Part shown: positions 39,423 to 46,665 of the stretch, piece after piece
How positions within the stretch are numbered: position 1 is the stretch's first letter
How the letters are laid out: each line of letters starts with the position of its first letter
Source of the DNA: Sphingorhabdus sp. Alg239-R122
Lineage (GTDB): Bacteria > Pseudomonadota > Alphaproteobacteria > Sphingomonadales > Sphingomonadaceae
Length of the DNA: 46,665 nucleotides
Assembly: GCF_900537065.1 (NCBI RefSeq)
Contig: NZ_UNRC01000014.1
Span: 137 to 46,801 of the forward strand
Direction: 5' to 3'
Notes under the pieces: generated by a model
Told to the model about the DNA's origin: nothing
Seen by the model: the letters and a program-made list of their open reading frames with translations, nothing else
Database searches by the model: none
Made by a program: the position numbers and the translations under genes

Positions 39423-40646
39423 ATGCGGGACGGCTATATCGGCCTGACGCTGCTGGCTGCTATTTTGGGCCTGGCTTTCATCGGCGGTCAGGCGCTGTGG
39501 TCACAGCCTGTTTTCACTGAACAGCTGGGCGGTGACCAGCGCGCGGCACTGGAACGGGCGAAAAAACAGGCCGTGGATGCCCGAAAACTGGGTGACCAGC
39601 TGGAACAACAGGCGGAGGCGACCAACGAGTCTGCGGACAGGCTGGGTGCGCAGGTTTTGACGATGGCAGCCCGTATCCAGGAAGCGGAAGCGAACATCAG
39701 CGTTGCTGAAGCCAATATTGGCATTGTTGCCCAGCTACAGCGTGAACAGCGTGCCCGGCTTGCGGAGCGACAAAAACCGCTGGTCGAATTGACTGCTGCC
39801 CTGCAAAACCTTGCGCGCCGACCCACTACGCTCAGCCTGGTGCAGCCCGGGTCTATCCGCGACATGGCACGAGTGCGAGGGTTGCTGGCATCGATCACCC
39901 CGCTGCTGAGAGAACGTACAGCGGACCTGCGCACGGAAATTGATCACGGCAAGCGGTTAAGGCTACAGGCGGAAGATGCCGCAGGGTTGCTGCGCAACCG
40001 GCGCGGCGAACTGGATAGTCGGCGCGAGGAGCTGAAGCGGCTGGAGGGGCAACGCCGTGTAGAATCGCGTCAGCTTGCAAGTAATGCCGGCCTGCAGCGG
40101 GATCGTGCGCTGGCCATGGCCGAACAGGCCCGTGACATTACCGACCTGGTGAACAGGATAGACGTGGCGGGTGAAGTGCGCGAATCGCTCAGCCTGCTGG
40201 ATGGGCCGGTATTGCGGCCTGCGCGCCCGGGAGAAGCGCGCGTCCTGCGTCGTGACACACGGGCGGATGATACGCGAGGCCGTTTCTCTTACCGGCTTCC
40301 CGTGATTGGTAATATCGTGACAGGCGTTGGCGAAATGTCCGATGGCGGGGTACGTTCGCGTGGCCTCACCATTTCCACACAGCCATATGCGCAGGTCGTG
40401 GCACCTGCGCCGGGACGCATCGCCTATGCCGGGCCGTATGAGGGCTATAATAACATCCTTATTATTGAACATGAAACGGGATGGACCAGCCTTTTGACAG
40501 GCTTGGAAAGCATATCCGCCAAGGTAGGCAGCCAGGTGGAACAAGGCGCACCTATCGGACGTATGGGTAGGACGCAGCGCGCAATATCGGTAGAATTGCA
40601 CCGCGGCGGGCAGGCAGTTGATATTGTCCAGCTCATCGCTGGATAG
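39423..40646 (+). CDS. EnvC-like murein hydrolase activator with degenerate LytM domain
   Basis: The 407-residue protein starts with a signal or anchor helix (YIGLTLLAAILGLAFIGGQAL). A long periplasmic coiled coil (about residues 35-250) is rich in Ala, Glu, Arg and Gln. A C-terminal LytM fold (about 290-405) follows, containing PVIGNIVTGVGEMSDGGVRS, AQVVAPAPGRIAYAGPYEGY, NNILIIEHETGWTSLLTGL. The zinc residues of active M23 enzymes are missing: the HxxxD site reads RSRGLTIST and the HxH site reads SVELHRGG. This matches EnvC, which activates amidases rather than cutting. Its place before ctpA is typical for alphaproteobacteria. Confidence 0.88.
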   Translation: MRDGYIGLTLLAAILGLAFIGGQALWSQPVFTEQLGGDQRAALERAKKQAVDARKLGDQLEQQAEATNESADRLGAQVLTMAARIQEAEANISVAEANIGIVAQLQREQRARLAERQKPLVELTAALQNLARRPTTLSLVQPGSIRDMARVRGLLASITPLLRERTADLRTEIDHGKRLRLQAEDAAGLLRNRRGELDSRREELKRLEGQRRVESRQLASNAGLQRDRALAMAEQARDITDLVNRIDVAGEVRESLSLLDGPVLRPARPGEARVLRRDTRADDTRGRFSYRLPVIGNIVTGVGEMSDGGVRSRGLTISTQPYAQVVAPAPGRIAYAGPYEGYNNILIIEHETGWTSLLTGLESISAKVGSQVEQGAPIGRMGRTQRAISVELHRGGQAVDIVQLIAG

Positions 40647-40814
40647 AGGGGCTATCAGTTTCCCGCTCAGCCCCTGTTCAGCGACGTTCGTCGATAATGA
40701 TCGCCTGCAAATGGTAAAGGCCCTTGGCAAAAGCCTGTTTTGCAGCTTTAATGCGTTTAATATGCGGGACTTTGGCGCCTATGCGTGAAGACCTCACAAA
40801 AAGGATTAAAGGCC

Positions 40815-42164
40815 ATGATTAAAAGCAACTTTCTCCGTGCCACGGCATTGGTGACAGCGGTCGCCCTGCTACCGCTCACCACGGCGGGATTATCCGCGGT
40901 TGATGCCAATAACCAGCGGCAGATAGGCAATTTTATTGCAGTTTATCAGCAGGTACGTGCAAATTATGTTGAGAAAGTCGATGATGAAACGCTGATGAAA
41001 GGCGCGATTGACGGCATGCTGGCCAGCCTTGATCCGCATAGCAGTTTCCTAGATGCGCGTGATTTTGAGAATTTGCGCACTCAGACAGACGGCGCCTATG
41101 GCGGCCTTGGCCTGTCAGTTACGATGGAAGATGGCGCGGTCAAGGTGATTGCGCCGATCAAGGATACCCCGGCGGAACGCGCGGGTATGAAAGCGGGTGA
41201 TTATATCACGCACCTTGATGGCAAGCTCATCTATGGCGGGACCCTGGATGATGCAGTTGATTCTATGCGGGGGCGGCCCGATACGGATATCCGCATCACA
41301 GTGGTGCGGCCAGGGCGCGACAAACCGTTTGACCTCACCATTACACGCGCGATTATCGATCTGAAGCCTGTGGCCTGGGAAGTCGAAGGTGATGTGGGCG
41401 TTATATCCATTGCGTCCTTCACCGCCGAGGTTGGCGATGATGTGCGCAGCGCGATACGTGATATTGAAAAGTCACTGGGCCGTGCACCGTCGGGATATGT
41501 GCTTGATCTTCGTTCCAACCCTGGCGGTCTTTTGGAAGAGGCGATCAGTGTCAGTGACGTATTCCTGGAAAAAGGGGAGATTGTCTCACAGCGCGGTCGA
41601 CAGAAAGGTGACAATGAACGCTATTTTGCACGGCCGGGTGACGATACGAATGGCCTACCGGTCATTGTCCTGATCGATGCGGGCTCTGCTTCGGCTTCAG
41701 AAATTGTTGCAGGCGCGTTGCAGGAACACCACCGCGCGCTTGTTATGGGCGAACGCAGTTTTGGCAAGGGATCAGTGCAGACACTGCTGCCACTGTCGCG
41801 CACGACCGCGCTGAAGCTGACCACGGCACGTTACTATACGCCAAATGGCCGTTCGGTGCAGGAAGGCGGGATTGAACCCGATATTCAGGTGCCGCAGCTG
41901 TCCGATCCGGATTACAAGACCCGTCCGCGTTACCGGGAGTCCGACCTGCGCGGCCATCTCATCAACGAAGCCGGTATTGAGGACAAGGTATTGGAAGAGG
42001 ATGGCAAGGATGACCCACGTTTTTCAGCCAGTATCGAGGACCTGGAGGCGAAAGGCATAGAAGATTTCCAGCTGCACTATGCGCTGGAAACAATCAGCCG
42101 GACAACACAGGCCAGCGCGCGGCTCGCCGCGACATCGGCCAAAACGAAATCCAAGCGTAACTGA
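40815..42164 (+). CDS. ctpA: Carboxy-terminal processing peptidase (S41)
   Basis: A signal peptide (MIKSNFLRATALVTAVALLP) is followed by an N-terminal helical region. A PDZ domain spans about residues 85-165 (GAYGGLGLSVTMEDGAVKVI, then GMKAGDYITHLDGK). The protease core shows the Ser-Lys pair: Ser in LIDAGSASASEIVAGAL and Lys in RSFGKGSVQTLLPL. The enzyme trims or degrades periplasmic proteins, including cell-wall enzymes. ATG 40815 follows AAGGA nine bases upstream. ATG 40785 would add MKTSQKGLKA with no gain. The C-terminal 70 residues are charged and partly disordered. The stop overlaps the dsbB start (TGATG). Confidence 0.95.
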   Translation: MIKSNFLRATALVTAVALLPLTTAGLSAVDANNQRQIGNFIAVYQQVRANYVEKVDDETLMKGAIDGMLASLDPHSSFLDARDFENLRTQTDGAYGGLGLSVTMEDGAVKVIAPIKDTPAERAGMKAGDYITHLDGKLIYGGTLDDAVDSMRGRPDTDIRITVVRPGRDKPFDLTITRAIIDLKPVAWEVEGDVGVISIASFTAEVGDDVRSAIRDIEKSLGRAPSGYVLDLRSNPGGLLEEAISVSDVFLEKGEIVSQRGRQKGDNERYFARPGDDTNGLPVIVLIDAGSASASEIVAGALQEHHRALVMGERSFGKGSVQTLLPLSRTTALKLTTARYYTPNGRSVQEGGIEPDIQVPQLSDPDYKTRPRYRESDLRGHLINEAGIEDKVLEEDGKDDPRFSASIEDLEAKGIEDFQLHYALETISRTTQASARLAATSAKTKSKRN

Positions 42165-42691
42165 TGGCGCAGGCTATAGGCGGCGCGCGGCTTCTGGCAC
42201 GCAATCTGGCCTTCTGGCTGGCATTGCTGGTGCCTGCCGGATTGCTGGGCGGGGCATTATTCAGTCAATATGCGATGGGACTTTATCCATGCGAAATGTG
42301 CTATTGGCAGCGCTGGCCGCACTGGGCCGCATTGCTTTTTGGCGTGCTGGGTTTTGCCGCTCGCAAGGAAAGCTGGTCAGATATCCTCATCATATTGGCG
42401 GCCATTGCCATTGCGATCAGCGGTTTGATTGGTGGTTTTCATGCGGGCGTTGAATATGGCTGGTGGGAAGGCATTACTGGCTGCGCCAATAATGTGGCTC
42501 CCGCAAATAGCGCAGAGGGCATGCTGGCCAATATCACCAATGCACCGCTGATACGCTGTGACGTACCGCAATGGACTTTATGGGGTATCTCGCTGGCCGG
42601 GTTCAACTTCCTCTTGTCACTGGGCGGGGCGCTCACCATCTGGATGTTGATCCGTTTTGCGCGGGTCAAGCCGCCCTCCACACTAAGGTAA
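42164..42691 (+). CDS. dsbB: Disulfide bond formation protein B
   Basis: The 175-residue protein has four membrane helices. The first periplasmic loop carries CEMC inside YPCEMCYWQRW (about residues 43-53). The second carries the Cys pair in TGCANN and IRCDVPQW. DsbB reoxidises DsbA and passes electrons to ubiquinone. The Arg after QRW is the quinone-binding residue. The ATG shares its first A with the ctpA stop, so the two are cotranslated; coq7, a ubiquinone gene, begins 5 bp further on. Confidence 0.94.
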   Translation: MAQAIGGARLLARNLAFWLALLVPAGLLGGALFSQYAMGLYPCEMCYWQRWPHWAALLFGVLGFAARKESWSDILIILAAIAIAISGLIGGFHAGVEYGWWEGITGCANNVAPANSAEGMLANITNAPLIRCDVPQWTLWGISLAGFNFLLSLGGALTIWMLIRFARVKPPSTLR

Positions 42692-42696
42692 CGCTC

Positions 42697-43227
42697 ATGA
42701 ACGACACAGCCGCAGACGAAACAGACCGTGCATCAATGATCCGCGTCGACCAGGCGGGTGAATATGGTGCGAAGCGCATTTATGCGGGTCAGCTTGCCGT
42801 AATGGGCGATTCAGCGCCCGGTGCGGATGTTGTGGCGCATATGGCAGAACAGGAAGAGCGGCATCTGGCCTTTTTTAACAAACTGGCCGTAGAACGCGGC
42901 GTCCGGCCGACCGCATTGCAGCCTTTCTGGGGTGTGGCTGGGTATGCGCTGGGCGCGGCAACGGCGCTGATGGGGCCGAAGGCCGCGATGGCCTGTACTG
43001 CGGCGGTTGAGACCGAAATTGACAAACATTATTCAGAGCAGCTCGAAGAACTGGGCGACAGCGATCCGGAGTTAAGCGACGCGATCGCCGAATTCCAGGC
43101 TGAAGAACAGGAGCATAAAGAGCAGGCGCTGGCGCACGGTGCGGAAGATACGCCTGGCTATCCGGTGATGAGCGCTGCCATTCGCCTTGGCTGCCGCGCC
43201 GCCATTTCGCTCGCTAAGCGTATATAA
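42697..43227 (+). CDS. coq7: Demethoxyubiquinone hydroxylase (Coq7/CAT5)
   Basis: The 176-residue diiron hydroxylase performs the last hydroxylation of ubiquinone. Iron ligands are visible in DQAGEYGAKRIYAG (Glu), QEERHLAFF (Glu, His), AVETEIDKHYSEQL (Glu) and AEEQEHKEQALAHGA (Glu, His). GVAGYALGAATALMGPKAAM is the amphipathic membrane-binding part. ATG 42697 follows AAGG by nine bases. A longer in-frame stretch upstream lies within dsbB and is rejected. It is likely the last gene of the rsfS-rlmH-envC-like-ctpA-dsbB-coq7 run. Confidence 0.95.
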   Translation: MNDTAADETDRASMIRVDQAGEYGAKRIYAGQLAVMGDSAPGADVVAHMAEQEERHLAFFNKLAVERGVRPTALQPFWGVAGYALGAATALMGPKAAMACTAAVETEIDKHYSEQLEELGDSDPELSDAIAEFQAEEQEHKEQALAHGAEDTPGYPVMSAAIRLGCRAAISLAKRI

Positions 43228-43298
43228 GATATTTGCATGTTTCAGCATGTGTTCACATCACACCATGCAAATGCATTTGGAGTTTGGAGACAACATAT

Positions 43299-43886
43299 AT
43301 GAAATTTCTCGCTTCGATACCGGCCATTATGGTTTTTTCGGCTTTTGCAGTGACGCCAGCGCAGGCGCAGGAACAGCTGCCTCCCGCGGATGCCGAAAAT
43401 TATCGCGTCAATACATTGATGATCTTTGAAGGTGAGGAATGCCCACCCAGCACGGACGAGGAAATCGTTATCTGCGGAGTGGTTGACCGGTACCGTATCC
43501 CCAAGGTGCTGCGTGAGGACCCGAATGATCCTGTGAATCAGTCATGGTCGCAAAAGGTCAAATCATTCCAGTATGTTGGTGCAACGGGTACGGAAAGTTG
43601 TTCGCCCGTTGGCGCAGGTGGTTTCACTGGCTGTACAACCCAGCTTATCAACCGTGCCTATAAAGAACGGGAACAGGCACCGGAAAAACGTTATGGTCAG
43701 CTGATTGAAGAAGCCCGCGGTGAGCGTTTGTCGCGGATAGACGAGGAAGCCGCCGAAGTTCAGGCGCGCCGTGAAGCGATTGAGGCCGAATTGGAAGCGC
43801 GCGAACGCGCCGCCGCTGAAGCTGCTGAAAATGCAGCGGCAGAAGAAGCTGTCGAGGCGGAAGGCGAACTGCCCAATCCCGAATGA
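43299..43886 (+). CDS. Secreted protein of unknown function with Glu/Ala-rich tail
   Basis: The 195-residue precursor has a signal peptide (MKFLASIPAIMVFSAFAVTP, cleavage near AQA). Four Cys in the mature part (EECPPS, VICGV, ESCSPV, TGCTT) suggest two disulfides in a periplasmic domain. The last 65 residues (IEEARGERLSRIDEEAAEVQ onward) form a highly charged coiled coil of Glu, Ala and Arg. I recognise no named family. Proteins of this form are frequent in Sphingomonadales. ATG 43299 follows GGAGA by nine bases. A perfect CAAATGCATTTG palindrome lies upstream (43268-43279). Confidence 0.72.
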   Translation: MKFLASIPAIMVFSAFAVTPAQAQEQLPPADAENYRVNTLMIFEGEECPPSTDEEIVICGVVDRYRIPKVLREDPNDPVNQSWSQKVKSFQYVGATGTESCSPVGAGGFTGCTTQLINRAYKEREQAPEKRYGQLIEEARGERLSRIDEEAAEVQARREAIEAELEARERAAAEAAENAAAEEAVEAEGELPNPE

Positions 43887-43907
43887 TAGTCTGGCTGCGG
43901 GCTTGAT

Positions 43908-45671
43908 TCAGCCCTTGCTATCCAGCCATGCCATGACCTGCGTTTCCAGCACGTCCAGAGGTACTGCGCCTTGGCCCAGTACCGTGTCATGGAATTCACG
44001 GATGTCAAACGCATCGCCCAGCCGTTCTTCGGAGAGCTTGCGCAGTTCGCGGATTTTGAGCTCCCCAATCTTGTACGCCAGCGCTTGTCCTGGCCAGCTG
44101 ATGTAACGGTTGACTTCGGCTTCGACATTCGCCTCGGTCAGCGCAGTGTTGTCGAGCATATAATCGATGGCCTGTTTCTTGCTCCAGCCTTTGCTGTGGA
44201 TACCGGTGTCGACTACCAAACGGCAGGCACGCCACATTTCATAGGATAAGCGCCCCATATCGTTTGCGGGCGTATCATACAGGCCCATTTCTATGCCGAG
44301 CCGTTCCGAATAAAGCCCCCAGCCTTCGACAAAGGCCGTGAAAAATGCGCCATGCTTGCGGAAATCAGGCATATCGAGTTCCTGTTGCAGCGCAATCTGG
44401 TGATGGTGTCCGGGAACGCCCTCATGCACGCTAAGTGCCGGGACTTCCCAGAAGGGACGCTGGTCGAGCTTCGACGTATTGACATAATAAAACCCGGCAA
44501 TGCCGACATCGGGTGAACCGGGATTATAATAGGCGGTGGTGGTGCCTTCGGCGATCTCCGCCGGAATTTCCTTTAGGCCGTAAGGCAGACGCGCAAGCTT
44601 GCCGAACAGGCTAGGCATTTTGCCATCGATAATTTTGGTGACACGCGCCACTTTTTCCATCAATTCTTCGGGCGTCTTGGCATAATATTTGGGATTGGTG
44701 CGCAGATCCGCGATAAAAGCCTCACGGGTATCAAAGCCCGCTTTCTTGGCGACTTTGACCATATCGGCGCGGATACGGGCAACTTCGCTCAAACCGATAT
44801 TATGGATATCATCGGCGCTCAGCTTCGTCGTTGTCATCTGCCTGACGCGGAAATCATAATATTTGTCGCCGCCCGGCTGTGCAGACACACCCGGCTGTAC
44901 CGCGCAATTGGGTTTATAATCGCGCATGTACCAGTCATAATGCTGCTGTAGTGCAGGGTTGATAACCGAAGTTATGGTTTGTGCCGCTTTTGCTGCAAGC
45001 ACATCAAATTCCGCCTGCGAAACAATCGAAGGCTTGGCGCGGGTAAAGGGCTCATAAAAACGCGACTTGGCGGGATCATCGACAATCAGACCGGAAATGC
45101 TACTTTCATATCCATCAATCGCGTCGCAGGGCAGGGTATAACCGCCCTTGATGGCGGTATTTGCGACTGCAATCGACTCCGCGTTGACGCGGTCATATTG
45201 CTTTAGTCGCGTGACATAGCTTTCATAATCCGCCGCATTGCGAAAGGGCAGGTTGTTGGCCATGCTGGCAAAGCCGGAATGCCATCCGCTGCGGTTGGTG
45301 AAGTTGATGGCACGCTGGCCATATGTATCGGCTTCTACGGCTTCTTCGAGCGAGCGGCGCAATATGCCGTAATTGACGCGGTCATTGGCATCAAGGGAGT
45401 CAGTGGGGATGGCTTTCACTCGGGCCAGAAACGCCGCATTGGCCTCGGCTTGCCGCGCCGCGCTTTCCAGTGTGGCGGACGCGACTTTGTCGGCGTAATC
45501 ATCAATGCCCAGCGAGCTTGCAAAAACAGGGCTTTCCTTCAGCACATAGGCCCAATAGTCGTCGATGACATTTTGCAGGTCTTCGGCCTGCCGTGCCGCA
45601 GCGGGGCTTGCTCCTGCCAACGCGGCAGCCACAACAACCGTTCCCAGTCCCAGAAATTGCTTGCGCATCAC
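43908..45671 (-). CDS. DUF885 family metallopeptidase-like protein
   Basis: The 587-residue exported protein has a signal peptide (RKQFLGLGTVVVAAALAGAS, cleavage near AAA-RQ). The DUF885 domain covers nearly the whole length. The zinc motif is in ALSVHEGVPGHHHQIALQQE (HExxGHH form), and a second ligand-type Glu is likely in FVEGWGLYSERLG. Members are periplasmic proteins related to M2/M3-type peptidases. The substrate is unknown. It converges with the secreted-protein gene, with 21 bp between the stops. Confidence 0.9.
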   Translation of the reverse strand: MMRKQFLGLGTVVVAAALAGASPAAARQAEDLQNVIDDYWAYVLKESPVFASSLGIDDYADKVASATLESAARQAEANAAFLARVKAIPTDSLDANDRVNYGILRRSLEEAVEADTYGQRAINFTNRSGWHSGFASMANNLPFRNAADYESYVTRLKQYDRVNAESIAVANTAIKGGYTLPCDAIDGYESSISGLIVDDPAKSRFYEPFTRAKPSIVSQAEFDVLAAKAAQTITSVINPALQQHYDWYMRDYKPNCAVQPGVSAQPGGDKYYDFRVRQMTTTKLSADDIHNIGLSEVARIRADMVKVAKKAGFDTREAFIADLRTNPKYYAKTPEELMEKVARVTKIIDGKMPSLFGKLARLPYGLKEIPAEIAEGTTTAYYNPGSPDVGIAGFYYVNTSKLDQRPFWEVPALSVHEGVPGHHHQIALQQELDMPDFRKHGAFFTAFVEGWGLYSERLGIEMGLYDTPANDMGRLSYEMWRACRLVVDTGIHSKGWSKKQAIDYMLDNTALTEANVEAEVNRYISWPGQALAYKIGELKIRELRKLSEERLGDAFDIREFHDTVLGQGAVPLDVLETQVMAWLDSKG

Positions 45672-45736
45672 CTATCCTCTTCGCATTACTTATATGTGCA
45701 TGTTTGCGCACTGGGGGATAACGGATGGGGGACAAA

Positions 45737-46249
45737 ATGACCAGTAAAACTGTTGCGATAAAGAGCAGGCCTAAATCCTTAAAACCCGATCTTCTGGAAA
45801 AAATTCTGGGTGCTTTATCGCTTATTCTCTTAGCGGCAGCTTTGGTCTCCCTGTTCAAGGGGCGCTCTGAATGGCACATACTGCCTTGGCAAGTCTGGTT
45901 GCATTTATCGACGATACTCACCGCTTTGATCACCACTCCTTTTATGATGTGGCGTAAACGCGGAGATAAAATGCATCGTTGGATGGGCTGGATATGGTCC
46001 ATTGCCATGTTAGTGACTGCGCTGGTCAGTTTTGACATTCGCATGATTGCCCGCGGCAATTTCAGCTATATTCACTTGCTGTCTTTATTGACTGTCGTGG
46101 TTGTGCCCTTGCTGGTTTTATCTGCGCGGCGGCACAATGTGATTGCGCACCGTAAACATGTACGCGGTATTATTATCGGTGCCTTGCTGGTTGCCGGATT
46201 TTTTACTTTCCCGTTTAATCGCATCATGGGGCAATGGTTATTTGGATAA
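45737..46249 (+). CDS. DUF2306 membrane protein
   Basis: The 170-residue protein has five likely membrane helices: GALSLILLAAALVSLF, WLHLSTILTALITTPFMMW, WMGWIWSIAMLVTALVSF, LLSLLTVVVVPLLVLSA and GIIIGALLVAGFFTFP. Conserved histidines in LPWQVWLHL, KMHRWMGW, YIHLLS and HRKHVRG are typical of DUF2306 and suggest haem or metal binding in the membrane. The function is unknown. ATG 45737 is preferred because GGGGGA lies just upstream. ATG 45725 would add MGDK. It is divergent from the DUF885 gene. Confidence 0.82.
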   Translation: MTSKTVAIKSRPKSLKPDLLEKILGALSLILLAAALVSLFKGRSEWHILPWQVWLHLSTILTALITTPFMMWRKRGDKMHRWMGWIWSIAMLVTALVSFDIRMIARGNFSYIHLLSLLTVVVVPLLVLSARRHNVIAHRKHVRGIIIGALLVAGFFTFPFNRIMGQWLFG

Positions 46250-46371
46250 AACCCACGATCGAATTCAATATGTCATGTATTGTGGCTATGCCGTTATAAT
46301 AACACAGAGACAGCGCCTGTTGCGGCAGGTGTTGACGGTATTGCGCCGCTATTAATGCACCAGTATTGAAC

Positions 46372-46417
46372 TGATTTTCAGGCCAGCGCTAAAGTGATTT
46401 TCAGGTAAGCGCTGGAG
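46372..46417. repeat. Tandem pair of 23-bp imperfect repeats
   Basis: TGATTTTCAGGccAGCGCTaaAG at 46372-46394 repeats as TGATTTTCAGGtaAGCGCTggAG at 46395-46417 (19 of 23 identical). The second copy contains the stop codon of the PH-domain gene, so the first copy duplicates its 3' end. Confidence 0.7.
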
Positions 46418-46665
46418 TAAGTAATTTTGCCCTGAGGTTTTGGCATTCTTGCTGTGCGATCGTATGAACGGTGAGCGGCAAGATGCCGCTGCCGCCTGCT
46501 ACGCCTATGACAATGTCGGCATTGCCCAACGCGCGCGCAAGGAAGCTCTGACTGATATCGACCGACTGCACCTTGCGGATGGGCAGGATGGTACATTTCT
46601 GCCGCCAGAAACCCTCACGCACGAAAAGCTGATTGTCCGACAGCACATATTTGTGATGGTTCTGT
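46401..46665 (-). CDS. Bacterial PH-domain (bPH2, YdbS-like) protein, C-terminal part
   Basis: The frame is open to the right edge, so only the last 87 or so residues are seen. The pattern YVLSDNQLFVREGFWRQKCT, then ILPIRKVQSVDISQSFLARA, then LGNADIVIGVAGG is the bPH2 domain found in YdbS/YdbT-type membrane proteins, where it follows membrane helices. The role is unknown. The tail QECQNLRAKLLTPALT ends in a duplicated region. Confidence 0.82.
   Translation of the reverse strand, partial: QNHHKYVLSDNQLFVREGFWRQKCTILPIRKVQSVDISQSFLARALGNADIVIGVAGGSGILPLTVHTIAQQECQNLRAKLLTPALT

Noticed and set aside
1-46665. tRNA, rRNA or CRISPR arrays
   Set aside because: I found no cloverleaf with tRNA consensus, no rRNA segment and no regularly spaced repeats. 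A covariance-model scan would be decisive for small RNAs.

Overview
The window reads as chromosomal DNA of an alphaproteobacterium, most likely order Sphingomonadales. The evidence is gene order: dnaA-rpsT-mutM next to ubiE-ubiB, coaBC-dut, secB-murJ-trpS, timA-mltA-smr, rpmH-rnpA-yidD-yidC-engB, and nadD-rsfS-rlmH-envC-like-ctpA. The proteins themselves also look alphaproteobacterial (Tim44-like TimA, MAPEG, GANTC-rich promoter regions). Genus cannot be fixed from the sequence alone. The backbone is dense housekeeping DNA with short gaps and many overlapping starts and stops.

Layout. 1-3.8 kb: end of aroC, an SLC13/RCK permease, a dicarboxylate/amino-acid symporter and a lipoprotein. 3.8-9.6 kb: nth, dapB, a sirtuin, a MAPEG protein, moeB, dnaA and rpsT; a 604-bp AT-rich region lies between dnaA and rpsT and probably holds the dnaA promoter. 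9.7-16.3 kb: mutM, ubiE-ubiB, a secreted protein, an alpha carbonic anhydrase, coaBC-dut. 16.3-20.3 kb (minus strand): a DUF4136-type lipoprotein and secB-murJ-trpS. 20.6-23.2 kb: timA-mltA-smr. 23.2-28.9 kb (minus strand): dapE-GST, then rpmH-rnpA-yidD-yidC-engB and a small membrane protein. 34.6-36.2 kb: a bactofilin and its M23 peptidase partner. 36.5-42.7 kb: proA-nadD, rsfS-rlmH-envC-like-ctpA-dsbB, then coq7. 43.3-46.7 kb: a secreted protein, a DUF885 metallopeptidase-like protein, a DUF2306 membrane protein and the end of a bacterial PH-domain protein.

The accessory highlight is a complete 3,961-bp IS1595-family transposon at 29830-33790, inserted in comM between its Walker A and Walker B motifs. 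It has perfect 25-bp terminal inverted repeats and a perfect 8-bp target duplication (GAAGCACT). Removing the element plus one copy of the duplication restores a 502-codon comM frame exactly. It carries six cargo genes besides the transposase: a DUF6471-like small protein and an overlapping membrane protein (divergent from the transposase), a Panacea/SocA-domain protein translationally overlapping a small two-helix membrane protein (a probable antitoxin-toxin pair), a secreted eight-cysteine peptide, and a coiled-coil plus winged-helix-like protein. The DUF6471/transposase gap holds two face-to-face sigma70-type promoters with overlapping -35 boxes and two perfect palindromes at operator positions.

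Other points of interest are rnpA and nadD lacking usable canonical start codons, a palindromic pair of GANTC methylation sites upstream of the bactofilin/M23 genes, a 74-nt out-of-frame overlap between those two genes, and an EnvC-like protein whose LytM domain has lost its metal ligands.
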